Of a stretch of DNA of 64,000 nt, positions 11,286-23,500 are shown one piece after another. Each line of letters opens with the position of its first letter. Within the stretch, counting starts at the first letter, position 1. Location: the NCBI RefSeq assembly GCF_023278565.1, contig NC_064682.1:1178001-1242000 (forward strand), given 5' to 3'. The translations under genes were made by a program, and so were the position numbers. Source of the DNA: Colletotrichum lupini. Taxonomy: Eukaryota; Ascomycota; Sordariomycetes; Glomerellales; Glomerellaceae. The notes under the pieces are model-generated. The model did not search any database. It had not been told where the DNA came from and was given only the letters and a program-made list of their open reading frames with translations.

Positions 11286-12686
11286 CTAAATAGTGGTCGA
11301 CCGAAGATCCTGTACTTCGACAATCTTTCCACTTCTTGGGTTAACAGCGAGTTCCTGCATGGTAATAAACTTAATCCTCAACGGGTTGATGAGGTCCTTC
11401 TCGACGTGTTCCCGAAACATGGGACGCACCACGCCCATCTCTTCCCTCAGCTCCGCCTGCAGCTGGGAACTCTCCTCATCTGTAGCCGGGGTAAATGCGA
11501 TGTTCAGAGTCAAGAGGTCTTTTCTGTCTTCTCGTGTGACAATGGCTTGCAAACGCCGGACTGGTCGGCCTCTGAGGATCGTGGACACTATGCGCCGGAG
11601 GTCCACGAAGTCGACGGAAACGGGTCCGAGGCGGATGGCCGTGCGGTCCCTGTCGAGGACACGGAAAAGGCCTAGAGCTGGGTCAACCCAAGCGGCCCGA
11701 TCTCCAGAAGGGTAGCGAACAATGGGCATGAGTTGACGCTCCAGGTTGGTCACGACCAAGCTGCCGACCTCTCCTGGGGTAGTAGTGACCTTGCCGTCTT
11801 CAGTGATGATCTCCACGATGATGTTTGGATCGTTGACTTGGTGAAGCCTGGTGTCATTTGTGTAGTGCTCTGGCTTCGGTGGTAAGCCGATGATTCCGCA
11901 GTCCATAGACCCGTAGACGACTGATCTGATTGTTGCGTTCGGGAAGGCAACTTTCAGCAGCCCGGCCTGATCATCATAGAATGCTTCCCCTGAGAAAAGC
12001 AGCAGGCGGACATATGAGTGGGTCTTGCCACTGCTGAGGATGCGTTCTGAGAGTTGCGACATGGTAGTCACCGTGGCGAGGATGACCGTTGCCTCGAACT
12101 CAACGATCTGTCGTTCCATAGACTCCAAGGATACGTGTCCAGCTATGGGAAGCTGGACTGCACCGCTCGGAAGATGATAGACAGAGAGGATGTGCAATAA
12201 GAAGCTGCCGTAGAGGTCGCCGGCGTAGAACAGATTGGCAACCATGTCTCCCTCGCCGACTCCGCAGCGTCCCAAGCTCTCTGCTAGTTGTGTCGAAAGG
12301 CCATGAAGTTCCTTCTGGTTGTAGAACGACACTTTGGGGTGTGTGGTTGTTCCTGGACAGAGCAATGTTAGTAAACATGTATTACAAGTTGGTCAACCCG
12401 TCATGGAGTCTGGAAGGCAGCCTATGATAAGTGGTATGAGAATTGCGCACAACTCGCCTCCAGTTTTAAAAACAATACCATCTTTCTGTTTTGATGTCAC
12501 AACCTTACTGTTCCGACATGTGTTTGATGCCCAGAAAGACTCATGGTCAACGACGGGCAAATCCCTTAAAGACACCGACGCATCTTCAAGAGTCTTACAC
12601 AGCTTCCAGGACTGGGCGTAATAAGGAGAATTCAATTTGACAAATCTGATGAAGTCTTCGAGCCTTCTGGCCTTGGAAACCGTCAT
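11286..12686 (-). CDS. AMP-forming CoA ligase, phenylacetate-CoA ligase (PaaK)-like
   Basis: Two exons, 12686-12458 and 12352-11286, giving 431 aa, the usual size for PaaK-type ligases and well below the 540-600 aa of classical acyl-CoA synthetases. Joining the exons restores the ATP-phosphate loop FKTGGTTTHPK (about residues 72-82). Further on come YGSMDCG (the adenine-binding position) and a YPSGDRA segment with the conserved Asp, then a small C-terminal domain ending in a NPRSGK lysine motif. The intron (12457-12353, 105 nt) starts with GC (GCGAGT), not GT. The family joins a carboxylic acid, often aromatic, to CoA through an acyl-AMP. Together with the dehydrogenase and thioesterase on the same strand it would activate the starter or side-chain acid of the pathway. 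The acid is unknown. Confidence 0.87.
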
Positions 12687-14762
12687 GTTGTTGTTGTAGT
12701 CAGTGCATCTAGAGTTTGGGATGCTACGAGTTCAGCTTCAACTCGAGGCTTCGAATAAGTACTCGAAGGAAAAGTACGGCCTTCGGTTATGCCACAACAA
12801 TTCTCAAGTGCCCCCTCATAACTGCAACATAGACACGAATCTCACCGGCAAACGGGTAACGGCACACGCAAATTGTCGGAATTGATTACTTCCTAGATCC
12901 TCGCCGTTGGAACTCCCTCTTGCGAATCTCACAAGAGTTCTGCGTTGTATGCGTACAGCGATTAAAGTTTCGACTCGCAGGGAGTTGCGACGGCTCTGAT
13001 TGAGGCAAGAGTTGCCATACTGACAATTGTCAGTAGACATCCGTACTTGCACCAAACCCAAGACAACCAGAGAGAGAAAGGGTTGCCCCGGATCCCGATC
13101 CTCGTAACCTCTGCTCATTTCTAGAATCCACAACGAAGCCAATTAAGCTTTTGACTGCTTCCGTCCAACGGCGCAAAGTCTCGCAATCTGGACAGGACGT
13201 GCGCCGAGGCCCCCGCTAACCCCAACCTTGTGCTCAGGCCCGGCCTCGTCAGATTGACAAAGATAGCAGATGGTAGCTGGCAATACAAGAGAGACCGTAG
13301 ACGGCTCAGCCACAGAGCCGGTCGAACTCGTTCGGGAAGCTCAAAAGGGGGCGCATTAGCACATGTCAAAGGTCAAAGGGAAATGAATGACTTGTGCGTC
13401 CCTTTCTCCCGCAATCCTCCCCCCCTCTTTCCGTAAAGCCCCGAGTGGGACGCGACGTTACCGCACGGTCCCATGTTTTGAACAGCTTGGGGGCGGTCTC
13501 TGAATCTGGGCAATGAGGGGAGAGCGATTGGAGAAGATGGAGAGGTTCCTGAAGCCAAAGACCCCCACCGTTTGGCCAATGGAGTTTGTCGAAATGCCAC
13601 TCTGTCAACAAATGGAGTTCCCAGGGTCCTGTTAGGTGCTACCACCGTCTTTCTCTGCCTTGGAACTCCACGTTAAACGAGATTCAAGCTCAAACATACA
13701 CAGTGGGTTTCATTTCCCACTTGGAAGCAGAGAGCAAGGGGTGCAAAAGTGTTGGGGTTGAGAACCTTTGTGTGGGCTTTTTCCAAGACTTCTGTTATCC
13801 GCACGTGGAACCGGACCCTTGGAAATCTTGCACGACTAGGCCAAATTGCGTTTAGTTCCGTTTAAGCGACGAAGCCTCTTCTTGAACGTGCTAGGATCTT
13901 GCAGCAGATTAGATCCGCGTTTCTCAACACCTCCCTCCCGAGTTGCCAGATACGCGTTCACCGCCCGGGACTGCTGGCTGCCTCTTTGATTGTTTCACCT
14001 TATGGTACCGAGGAAGGTGTCATAGAACTGACACTTCGGCCGCGAGGCCACGTTTGCGAAGGAAGACACCGAGACATTCTTCAACACCCACGGTACCGGT
14101 TTTTTGCTTTGTGCTCGACGTGTGGCGGTCATCATCGAGTCATGGAATATGCTGCGGAATACGCCCAGCCCGAGGCTCTGCGATGCTTTGGGGCAAGCCA
14201 CAAGGTTAGACCCAGTGGCGAGTCACGTCTCGAGGCAGTCTCGAGCAATTCCAAACACTCGACTTTTGACAGCAGTAAGATGAAATTTTCTGCCGCCGAG
14301 CCTAACCCCCCCCCCCAATGCATGTGGGCAAGGCAAGGCAAAGACAGCCTAGCAAGGGAAGGGGGGAAACCGAGAAAAAAAAAAGTAGTCCAGACTGTTT
14401 GGACCCCTATTCCAGGGATCGTCTCTCACCGTGGGTAACGGCCCACCTTTAATGCTGCCGCTCCTAAAAAAAAGGGTCAAGGAGACACGTCTCTCTCGTT
14501 GGCGGTCTGCTTCCCGGGTCCCTTGTGAAGTCTGACTAGAAACCTTTTTGTCTTTTCCCTAACCTCGGGCACCTGAGAAAATTTCACCCTTTTCCCCAGA
14601 CCTCTTAGCTCCAGCTTCCCTCTGGTTCCTTCCTTTACTCATCCATAACACGGTGCGGTCTCGAGAGCGTATCCTTCTTTCCCCTTCGTTCATCTCATAT
14701 TATATCCATTGAGCAATAGTGAGGTGATTCCAAACAACCTGGTCTGCACCTTATCATACGCA
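12687..14762. other. Long intergenic stretch, ends in a pyrimidine-rich leader
   Basis: About 2.1 kb between the divergently transcribed CoA ligase and desaturase genes. Many short frames overlap on both strands, none with motifs. There is a C run near 14309-14321, and the 250 bp before the desaturase ATG are CT-rich, as is common in strongly expressed fungal promoters. Confidence 0.5.
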
Positions 14763-16176
14763 ATGGCGACCCAACGTACCTCGTCTACCGTGGTGGTCGA
14801 GAAGCCCCAGAAGGTTAGTCGGCAAACGGCTTCCGATGCGCCGCCATCGATCTCGATGACCGATCATTGATCACTGACCCTCCTCATAGAAGACCAACGA
14901 GCCTGTCTTCCCTGATATTCAGACCATCAGAGATGCCATCCCGGCTCACTGCTTCGAGCCTTCGCTCGTGACTTCCTACTACTATGTCGTCCGCGACCTC
15001 ACCATGGTCGCCGGCCTCGTCTGGGCTGCTCTCACCTACATCCCCGGCATTCAGGACCCCATCCTGCGCGCCACCGCCTGGATGGTCTACGGCTTCGTAC
15101 AGGGTCTCATCTGCACCGGCGTCTGGATTCTCGGCCACGAGTGCGGCCACGGCGCCTTCTCCAAGTCCGACAAGGTGAACAACATCACCGGATGGGCCCT
15201 TCACTCCTTCCTTCTCGTCCCCTACTTCTCATGGAAGTTCTCTCACCACCGCCACCACCGCTTCACCGGTCACATGAAGAAAGACATGGCCTTCGTTCCT
15301 GCCACCGCTCCCAAGCCCTCCAAGAAGCCCTTGTTCGGAAGCATCGACCTTCACGAGCTCTTCGAGGACACGCCCATTGCCCAGGCCATCAACCTGCTCA
15401 CCCACCAGCTCTTCGGATGGCAGGCGTACCTCTTCTTCAATGCCACCGCCGGCAAGGGTAGCTTGCAGCGTGAGGTCAACGGTCTCGGACGTTGGCTGGG
15501 TGTCAGCCACTTCGGCCCCACCAGTGCCGTGTTCCGTCCCAATGAGGCTATCTTCATTGCCATCTCTGATATTGGCCTGGCCATCACCTTCTCCGCCCTG
15601 TACTATGCTTCCACCATCCTAGATGTCTCCACCGTCGCTCTCCTCTACGCGGTCCCCTACTTCTGGGTCCACCACTGGCTCGGTACGCCCCCTGCCCCTT
15701 CACTTGTGATCCTTGAAGCTTGACCTTTGGGTTTCACAAGCAAATGTGTTTATCATAGTGCTAATTGACCCCTCAGTTGCCATCACTTACCTCCACCACA
15801 ACCACCCTGAGGTCCACCACTACACTGAGGAGGGCTGGACTTTCGTCAAGGGTGCCATTGCCACCGTTGACCGTGAGTTCGGCTTCATCGGCAAGCACCT
15901 CTTCCACGGCATCATTGAGAAGCACGTCGTTCACCACCTGTTCCCGTAAGCTTTGCCTCCCATCATGAGAAATCTCCCGAGCCATCGCTAACAGATCCTA
16001 GTCGCATTCCTTTCTACAAGGCTGACGAGGCTACTGAGGCCATCAAGCCTGTCCTTGGTGACCTGTACAACCACGATGGCCGCAGCTTCCTCGGCCAGCT
16101 CTGGTCCGTTTTCGGCACTCTCAAGTATGTCGAGAACGACCCCAACTGCCCCGGCGCCATGAGATGGGCCAAATAG
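14763..16176 (+). CDS. Membrane fatty-acid desaturase, Δ12/ω3 (bifunctional type)
   Basis: Four exons: 14763-14813, 14890-15682, 15777-15945, 16002-16176, giving 395 aa with GT-AG introns. The three histidine boxes are complete: HECGH (100-104), HHRHH (136-140) and HVVHH (331-335), with hydrophobic segments between them as in the endoplasmic-reticulum FAD2 fold. The length and N-terminus fit the shorter bifunctional Δ12/ω3 desaturases described from Fusarium and Magnaporthe better than ordinary fungal Δ12 enzymes of 450 aa or more; this comparison is from memory. The enzyme would put double bonds at C12 and C15 of oleate and linoleate. It could be a housekeeping lipid gene that happens to lie here, or supply an unsaturated chain to the cluster. 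No inactivating change is seen. Confidence 0.92.
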
Positions 16177-17271
16177 AGGGTGGTTGCTGTACAAAATGCA
16201 ACACGGTTTTCTTTAGACGGACATAAAGAGACATAGACGACATAGACATTTTTAGACTCAAAGACCGCATAGTCAAAGCTTGATAGAGCGGAAGCACGTA
16301 TGGAGTTTAGAAACAAGGGGAAATAGACCAAAAGTTCTAGACCAAATGGCAGGGCCAAGGCTCAGAATTCTTTTGAAACTGCATCTCCACCGTGAATAAG
16401 GCACAGTCTTGTCGTTCACCATGATGTGAGATATTCGTATTTAAGGTTCTCGTGATGACAGACGCGTTAAAGTTAATGAGTACTTTTGGGCAATAGGCGA
16501 CCTTCCCAAATGGTTTCCTGAATAGGAAAGGAAGTACCGCGAGATAACTGGAAATGAGTAATATGGGATTACACTTGAACAGAGTTTATACCAAGCACAT
16601 CAGATTTGGGGATTGAGTGCAACCTATCTCCATGTTCCCGCTTAATTTGCATGACACGCGGTTTCCAGCCAAGGAGTAGCCCAGTCAATGAGTGTGTACC
16701 ATTCTGGACCATCCGATTCGCGCTTGCGTCGTCTCTTGGGTGCCACGTTGGTGAACTCACTTGTTCCCAGACCAAAGGAAAAGCGCAGCAAGCCCAGCTC
16801 CCTGGGCTCCCATCATCCGAGCTAATATAACAGAGTTTACACTGCTTGAAACAGTGCGCGCAGCATATTCACGACAGCCTCGCAGGCTGACGATGGCTAC
16901 ATGTACATCTGAACTGAGTCGTGCAATTCAAAGGAGCCTCTGACTGTTGTGCAAATCCAGCCACGTACCGTAATCTCCGGTCTAGGTTGGCTTGCGCAAC
17001 TTCTCAGCAGGAAGCACCGGGGCTAGCGGGGGGTCTAGATCACGAAATAGCTCCTGCAGACTTATGTGTGTTCGTCTTATATCATCCCGAGGAGATGGCT
17101 CCGGGTCTCATGTCATAGAAGATCATCGCCCGCTTCCTGTCAAAGATTGTTATGTCCCTCTGTTCTCTTATTGTCTCTGACCTGTCATCTCATCATCCAC
17201 CAGTCATTCAATCATTGACAAAGCATCGCTAGCATCTTGCCCTGATCAAGACGATCAACAACGGCGACACA
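16177..17271. other. Intergenic: desaturase 3' UTR and P450 promoter
   Basis: About 1.1 kb with no supported gene. The ATG of the P450 at 17272 lies in the context CACAATGGC, a normal fungal start. Confidence 0.55.
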
Positions 17272-19117
17272 ATGGCGTCGGCCTACATACTTGCCGTCTA
17301 CTTCCTAGTAGTTGTCCTCGCCGGTCTTCAACTCAAACAGAAGATCAAAGCTCTCAAGTCTCCCCTGAGAAAACTTCCTGGGCCTTGGTATGCTCCTCTC
17401 ACAACATTGCATTTACGTTATCTCTTCTCAACCGGAACCATCTGGAAGTTGGTAGAGAGAAGCCACAACAAATATGGGCCGATTATCCGACTCGGCCCCC
17501 GACAGGTCTGGATCTCTGACAAGGAGGCCATGAAGCAGATCTTGGTCAAGACGGATCTTCCCAAAGTTGCCATGTATGCCGAAATTTCCAGAGACAAATT
17601 CAGTCCCGGACTATTTGGCGAGATGTAAGTCGTTCCCTTTTTTTCTGCCCACAATGTGCACTTGCAACGTGAGCCTAACTCAACGTCGTTGGAAAAAGTC
17701 GCCAAGAGCCGCACAGGCGCCTCAAACGTTTCCTGTTCCCTGCTTTTACGGTCAACTACATTGACAACCTTGAGATGTTCTTCAAGAGCACCGTTCGTGA
17801 CGTGCTCAACAAGTACCAGACACAGATCAACGAGGATGCGGTACACTATGCAAAAAAGGGTATCGAGGTCGACTTAATGGACGACCTTCACAACGTGGCC
17901 CTTGACATGTAAGCCAATACTTCCGCAGCCATCTTGGTCTTTCTCTTGCACGGCTTCTTACTTGAGTAACAGCATGGGAGAGTGTTCATTCGGCAAGGGG
18001 TTCGGACAGACCAATCCCAATAGCTTAATCGAAGATGGAGTTGACGAGAAGATTTGGAAGTCAATCCCTCGCTCCATTTTCGATGGTCTCAGCAAGCGAT
18101 ACCAGGCAAGTCAATCTTTTGTTACAGACGAAATGTCTTGATTCCCTCAGTGCTTACTTGTACAAAGACTGTATATGTCAAGAAATTCTTCCGCGCCCTG
18201 GGAATCGACCTGCAATTCGACTGGCCCGCCGAGATGATCACAGCAATCGACGCCGTAGTCCAACGACGCAAGCGCACTCCGGACGTTGAGCGCCGAGACC
18301 TCCTCCAGCACCTTATCGAAGAGGGCAAAAAGCCTGACACCGGCACTAGCATGTCTGTCCGCGACATTGTCGACCAAATGGCCGAGATCCTCCTTGCCGG
18401 TTCCGAAACAACATCCGGCACTATCGGCTGTCTCTTTCTCGAGCTTGCCCGTAACCCCGACGTCCGCGCCAAGCTCTTCGCCTCTCTCCCGTCCAAGGGC
18501 TTCAACGAAGAGATTGTGACCAGAAAATCGGTTCGCAACGAGGAGAACTACGAGTACCTCGAGGCCTGCATCAAGGAGAACCTCCGCTTGCATCCTATTG
18601 CTTCGGAGATGGGCCGCCGGACTGGCAATCAGTGGATCAACCTCTGTGGCTATGATCTACCGCCTCACACAGTAGTCTCGGCTTCATACCGGGATCTTCA
18701 CCGCAACGAGGCTTTCTGGCCCCAGGCAGTACGGTTCTGGCCCGAGAGGTGGCTATCCGAAGACAAGAGAGACGGGGCACCCGCACCTGAGTAAGTCCCA
18801 ATGGTTTCCTTCCCATAATAAAATCTTCGTACTAACGAAGCCTCCAGTATGGACGCGTATTACCCCTTTTCTGGAGGCAAGCATTCGTGCATTGGTATCA
18901 AGTAAGTCTTAGTACAATGCTTTTCGTTATTGTCGAGCAACTATGCTGATAAAGTCGATAAAGCTTTGCGTGGGCCGAGATGAGAATGGTTGCCGCCAAT
19001 CTCCTACAAAGATTCGATGTGCTGGAAGTTCCGGATCAAGACATAGACTTCCGCCAGTACATCACCATGCAGTTTGCAACTGGTCACTGGAAAGTTGTTC
19101 TCAAGCCAAGAAATTGA
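17272..19117 (+). CDS. Cytochrome P450 monooxygenase
   Basis: Six exons: 17272-17624, 17699-17908, 17973-18105, 18168-18790, 18848-18901, 18964-19117, giving 508 aa. An N-terminal membrane anchor (about residues 5-22) is followed by a proline-rich hinge (LPGPWY), the oxygen-binding I-helix AGSETTS (309-315), the ExxR pair ENLR (369-372), PERW, and the heme loop FSGGKHSCIG with the ligand Cys454. All required residues are present. Intron 3 starts with GC (GCAAGT at 18106); the other introns use GT. It would hydroxylate or epoxidise a lipophilic substrate at the endoplasmic reticulum with a reductase partner. It lies between the desaturase and copia copy 2, on the same strand as the desaturase. 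The family number and substrate cannot be told. Confidence 0.92.
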
Positions 19118-20314
19118 TTACAAGTCATTGGACTCTTACGACGAAACGTTCACAAAGCCTGACTTTTGGCATTTAGATTGAAAAGAATCCATATTTGATC
19201 TCTCTGAGATGGAGTTGCGGGGTTGAGATCTGTGTGCAGGCGATAGCATTGTAGGCCAACTGAGTCCAAGGCGTCCATCTAAGGGCAAACTGCGATCTAG
19301 ACATAAGCGAGATTGAATAGAATTGGTTGATTGCATTCAAGGTGCGCAAGAGCTGATGAATCAACTATCTAGATAGTCTACGTCTTGCAGGACTTGGCTA
19401 ACCCCCGTCCCTAAATTCTCGGTAGCGGTTAACACAGATGAGAGACTTTACCTGAGATACTGCAATAGTCAACGCTCCCGCCGGCTATGTTGTATTCAAC
19501 AGCTCGGAGGGACTAGAACAGGAAGAAATTGCAAAATACCCCAGTGCCAGCAATGACCACCAGCTTGACGACGTGAGGGTATTTCTGGGACACTACGTGG
19601 CGGGAAAGCTCCGCTCATAAGACATAAACCATGTTCCTTACTGCAACAAAACGCATGTAAAAAGCTTATTGGCAGAGGAGTTTGCAAAGTGCGAGCGGTT
19701 TATCTGCCCTTGTCAAACCCCCATCATGGGTCTGTTGCATGCTATACCGACGGACCGACGTTGACGTCTCAGTAGCATGGACCCGGTTGATTCGGCATGG
19801 AGCAAGCAAATGGCACCAGAAAGCTTATTTAATGGCTATGGTGGGGTAGTTAACACGAGATATATTGATCGAGCCAAAGGTCGCGCGGGGATAAGGGTTT
19901 GGAGAAGATGGCCGTTGGCGTAGCCTGCTCGATATCTTCTAGGCACAAGATTTCTCCACTCAGTGGGAGAGACAGATTCGAGGGACTCGGAAATTGGGAG
20001 GGGTTTCGGCATCGGGATTGGGCCCGAGAAGACATTTAACACTGAAGGCAGAGCCGGGATCGAGACAGGACAGCTTGCATTGGGGTCCTACTTAACCTAT
20101 CTGAGGTAGCAGATCAATGATGGCCGAGTCATTTGCTATCATAACCGGCTTTGGCTATTAATTCTAGGGAACCACCACGGCAAAGGGATCTCTACAAGAG
20201 CCGAAGAAAGAAACGCAAGGATGATCCGTCTCTTCAGTGAAGCTTGAGCCAAAGATATAGATCTATCTTATTTACTAACTTCAGCCGGTATACAAGCATT
20301 GCGGCTGCATGTCT
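19118..20314. other. Intergenic between P450 and copia copy 2
   Basis: About 1.2 kb with no coding signal. The three or four frames of 60-68 codons overlap each other on the minus strand and show no motifs. Confidence 0.5.
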
Positions 20315-20319
20315 CTAGA

Positions 20320-20524
20320 TGTCGGATTAGAAGTCCAATTCGACCGCGGCATACAGCCGACTGCGCAGGGGCTAATTAGGGGCCCTATTTAGGATTATCA
20401 TAGCCAGCCTAACCTACGGTTAGAACCTCCTTTTTACACCTACTACGTAAATATTTATATAGTTTAATTAATCTCTTTATTAACTACGGTTCGAACTAAC
20501 TACTTTATAATAGGGATACTAATA
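20320..20524 (+). repeat. 5' LTR of copia copy 2
   Basis: 205 bp. The outer end begins TGTCGGATTAG, the intact TG terminus, and the first 130 bp keep many CA sites. The inner end reads ACTAATA, a mutated form of the CA terminus. Confidence 0.94.
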
Positions 20525-23500
20525 CTAATTAGTAGTTAAATTCTTTTATTATAGATTAGTAAGGTATCTTGCTACGTAGAAGAGACGACCTCTTAATACT
20601 ATACGAGATAAGAGATTCGTACTAATTAACCTTACAGAAGTAAATAAAAAAAGAAGCGATTTTTAAATACCGTACGGAATTAAGTAATTATAGCCCTTTA
20701 TTACTTATAAAAAGTTAACGTTTATTATATTAAAATACGTTAATTAATAGAACTGCTTAAGTAACTAGCCTTTTATTATTACCCTAAGTAGCTTTTTTAT
20801 TAAACGACTTTTCTATAGCCGGCCCGCGATTAGAAATTAACTAATTAAATTAGTAAAAGGAAATACTTATATAACGACTACTTACCTAATTAATTAGTAT
20901 AACAAATAAGCTTAATAATATAATATAAAAAAGTACTACGTAATTAAAAAAAGGGATCTCTAAATATAAATATTCTTATTTAGTAATAAAAGTAACCCTA
21001 TAGGAGTTATTAAATTAAGAGATTTATAGTATATAAAAAAGTCTATTATCACGAGGATTTTATAAGTACGACTTTAAGCCCGCGATCTAAACGACCTCTT
21101 TATAACTTCCTTAACTACCCCCCGGGTATTACTTAAGAATAAAGTATAAGGGACGGTTTAATAAGGGAAGAGGGGATTTAGAAGTTTTAATAATATTAAG
21201 TTAAGAATATTACGGATTTTAAAAATTAACTTAAAAAGAAGGCGGCTATTCTAAAATAGTCCTACGACCTCCTATTAGAGTTATTATTAGCCTAAGAAAA
21301 GGCTAAAAAGATAAGGATTTAAAAAAAAAAAAAAAGAAATCCTCTAGAGGGCTATTAAAAAGCTTCTTTTTATACTAGCTCCCGGCGCGAGATTATTAAT
21401 TTTAAGAAATTAACTAAGTAATAAAAAGGATTATTAGTAAGCGATAATTACCTAACTATAATTAAATTATAAAAAAGACTACTTAAAAAATATAAAATAG
21501 GGTACTAAGAGGCTATAAAAAATAAGATTTCTAAGGTATTTAACCTTACTACGTATAAGTAATAAGTAAGCATTTTTAGTAAGTCCTTAAAATCCACGAT
21601 CTTATAAAAAAGAGGGCTTAACTTTATTAACTATACTTAACGGCTTATATAGTTCCTAATAGCCTATATAGCTCTTTTACGAGCCGCCCGGCGTTTATTT
21701 TTAACTATTCCTATAGAATATTACCCTAAAAGAAGTAGGTTAGGGAAAGAAGCTATTAAAAAATTATAGAGAGCACGAGGCTTAAAAGACTAGAAATATA
21801 CGGAATAGTAGAAATTAGTAATTAGTAAAGATCCCGAGACTAATTATTATATTTTTTTATAGTAATATAAACGTTTACTACTATTATTATTAAAAAGAAC
21901 TATTAAAACCTACCTTTTTATATTAAATAAAAAAGAGGATCTTAGTAAGTATAATAGCTAGCGATCTAAAAGGGTAATAGTAATTACTAAAAATAATAAA
22001 AATAAGAGTAGTAACGAAACGGCGAGAAGAAATAAGAATTTCCTAAACCTTAATAAATTCGTTAGGTAGCGAAAGTATAAATTTATTATAACTAGCGCGC
22101 GGATTAAATATATCCCTATTAAAATTAAATACGCTAGCGACTACTAATATAAGTATAAGCTAGAGTACGACCCTTAGTAAGTTAGGGTAAAGAAGAAGAG
22201 AACGAAACCCGATCCTAAATAGAATCTTAATCCTTTATAAATAAGTAAATATTAACCCGGATTATTAGGGGACGTAGATATATAGAATCGTAAATTAGCT
22301 TAACGGTAAGTAAATTAACGTAGTATTAATCTATTTAACTAAGGTTTATAAAAAAAAGGGGCTATAGGGGTAACCCTTATTTTATAAAATCGTAAATAAC
22401 CTTAGCTACTAACTAAATAAATAGTTCGCGAGTATAAGCTTAGGAATCGCAAAAGTAGTTAATAAATTCCTCTACGGGCGAGGGGTATTATTAGCGTAAT
22501 TATAATTATAAAAGCTATACGAAATACTAGTAGCGATAATTATAAAAGAGGAATTTATATTATAGAACTAAGTATAGGTCGATAGAGCGTATAATTACTT
22601 TAACGAATTTAGAAAAAAGGTAAACAACTTAGATTTCTTCTTTATAATTATTAATAAAAATTTATTATTATAAAAGGATATACTGGGGCAAAATATAGTA
22701 TTAGAAGTATAATAATCGATAATTCTACTTATTTCGATTTATAACTTATTACTACTATTAATGCGAAATTCGGCGCTAATTAGTTAATAAAAAAGGAAGT
22801 AAATAACTTAAAGTTATTAATAATATATAGCGACGTAGGGATTATATATAAATACTAAAGATTTAGTAATAAATACGAGGCAATTTATAAACCTTAAAAA
22901 GATCTTTTTAAAAGAGAAATTATATTTTAGGGGGAAGTATAAGGTTTTATAAAAAACCCTAACGATATTTTATAATTATTATAAAAAAGTCGGAATTAGG
23001 GAATACTAATACTATTTAGTAATTAATATCGTACTTATAGGTAAACCCTCTAATTATTATTACGAAGCGGTACGTAATTTTAATTAAAACGACTTTCTTA
23101 GTATAATTAACGCAATCCGAAGCCGCTTCGAGATTTATAATAAGAACCTGGAGCTCCTATTTAAGCTATAAGCGATTTTTTATATATTTATAGCTAGGAT
23201 AATAGAGGGTAAATCGCGAGTAGAGATACTTAAAGAGCTTATCGATCGAATTAATAAGCTAATAAAAACCTAGCTAAATAAGGGGATAAATAAGTAAAAC
23301 GTCGGATATTTTTATACTATAGTTTAGCGTATATTAGAAATAAAAATAACCCTATACTAGGTACTTGAAGATTACGAGACGCTTTACTTAAGGCTAAGAT
23401 TTAGCTTTAATATTAAAATAAGAATACTGCGCTAAACTTATTTTTAAGTATACGACGGCCCTTATTAATAATATTAAGTTGATTAAACGTATAATAAGAA

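Noticed and set aside
13899..14438. A 179-codon plus-strand frame before the desaturase gene
   Set aside because: No motif, composition like its non-coding surroundings, overlapped by other frames on both strands, and it runs through C and A homopolymers.
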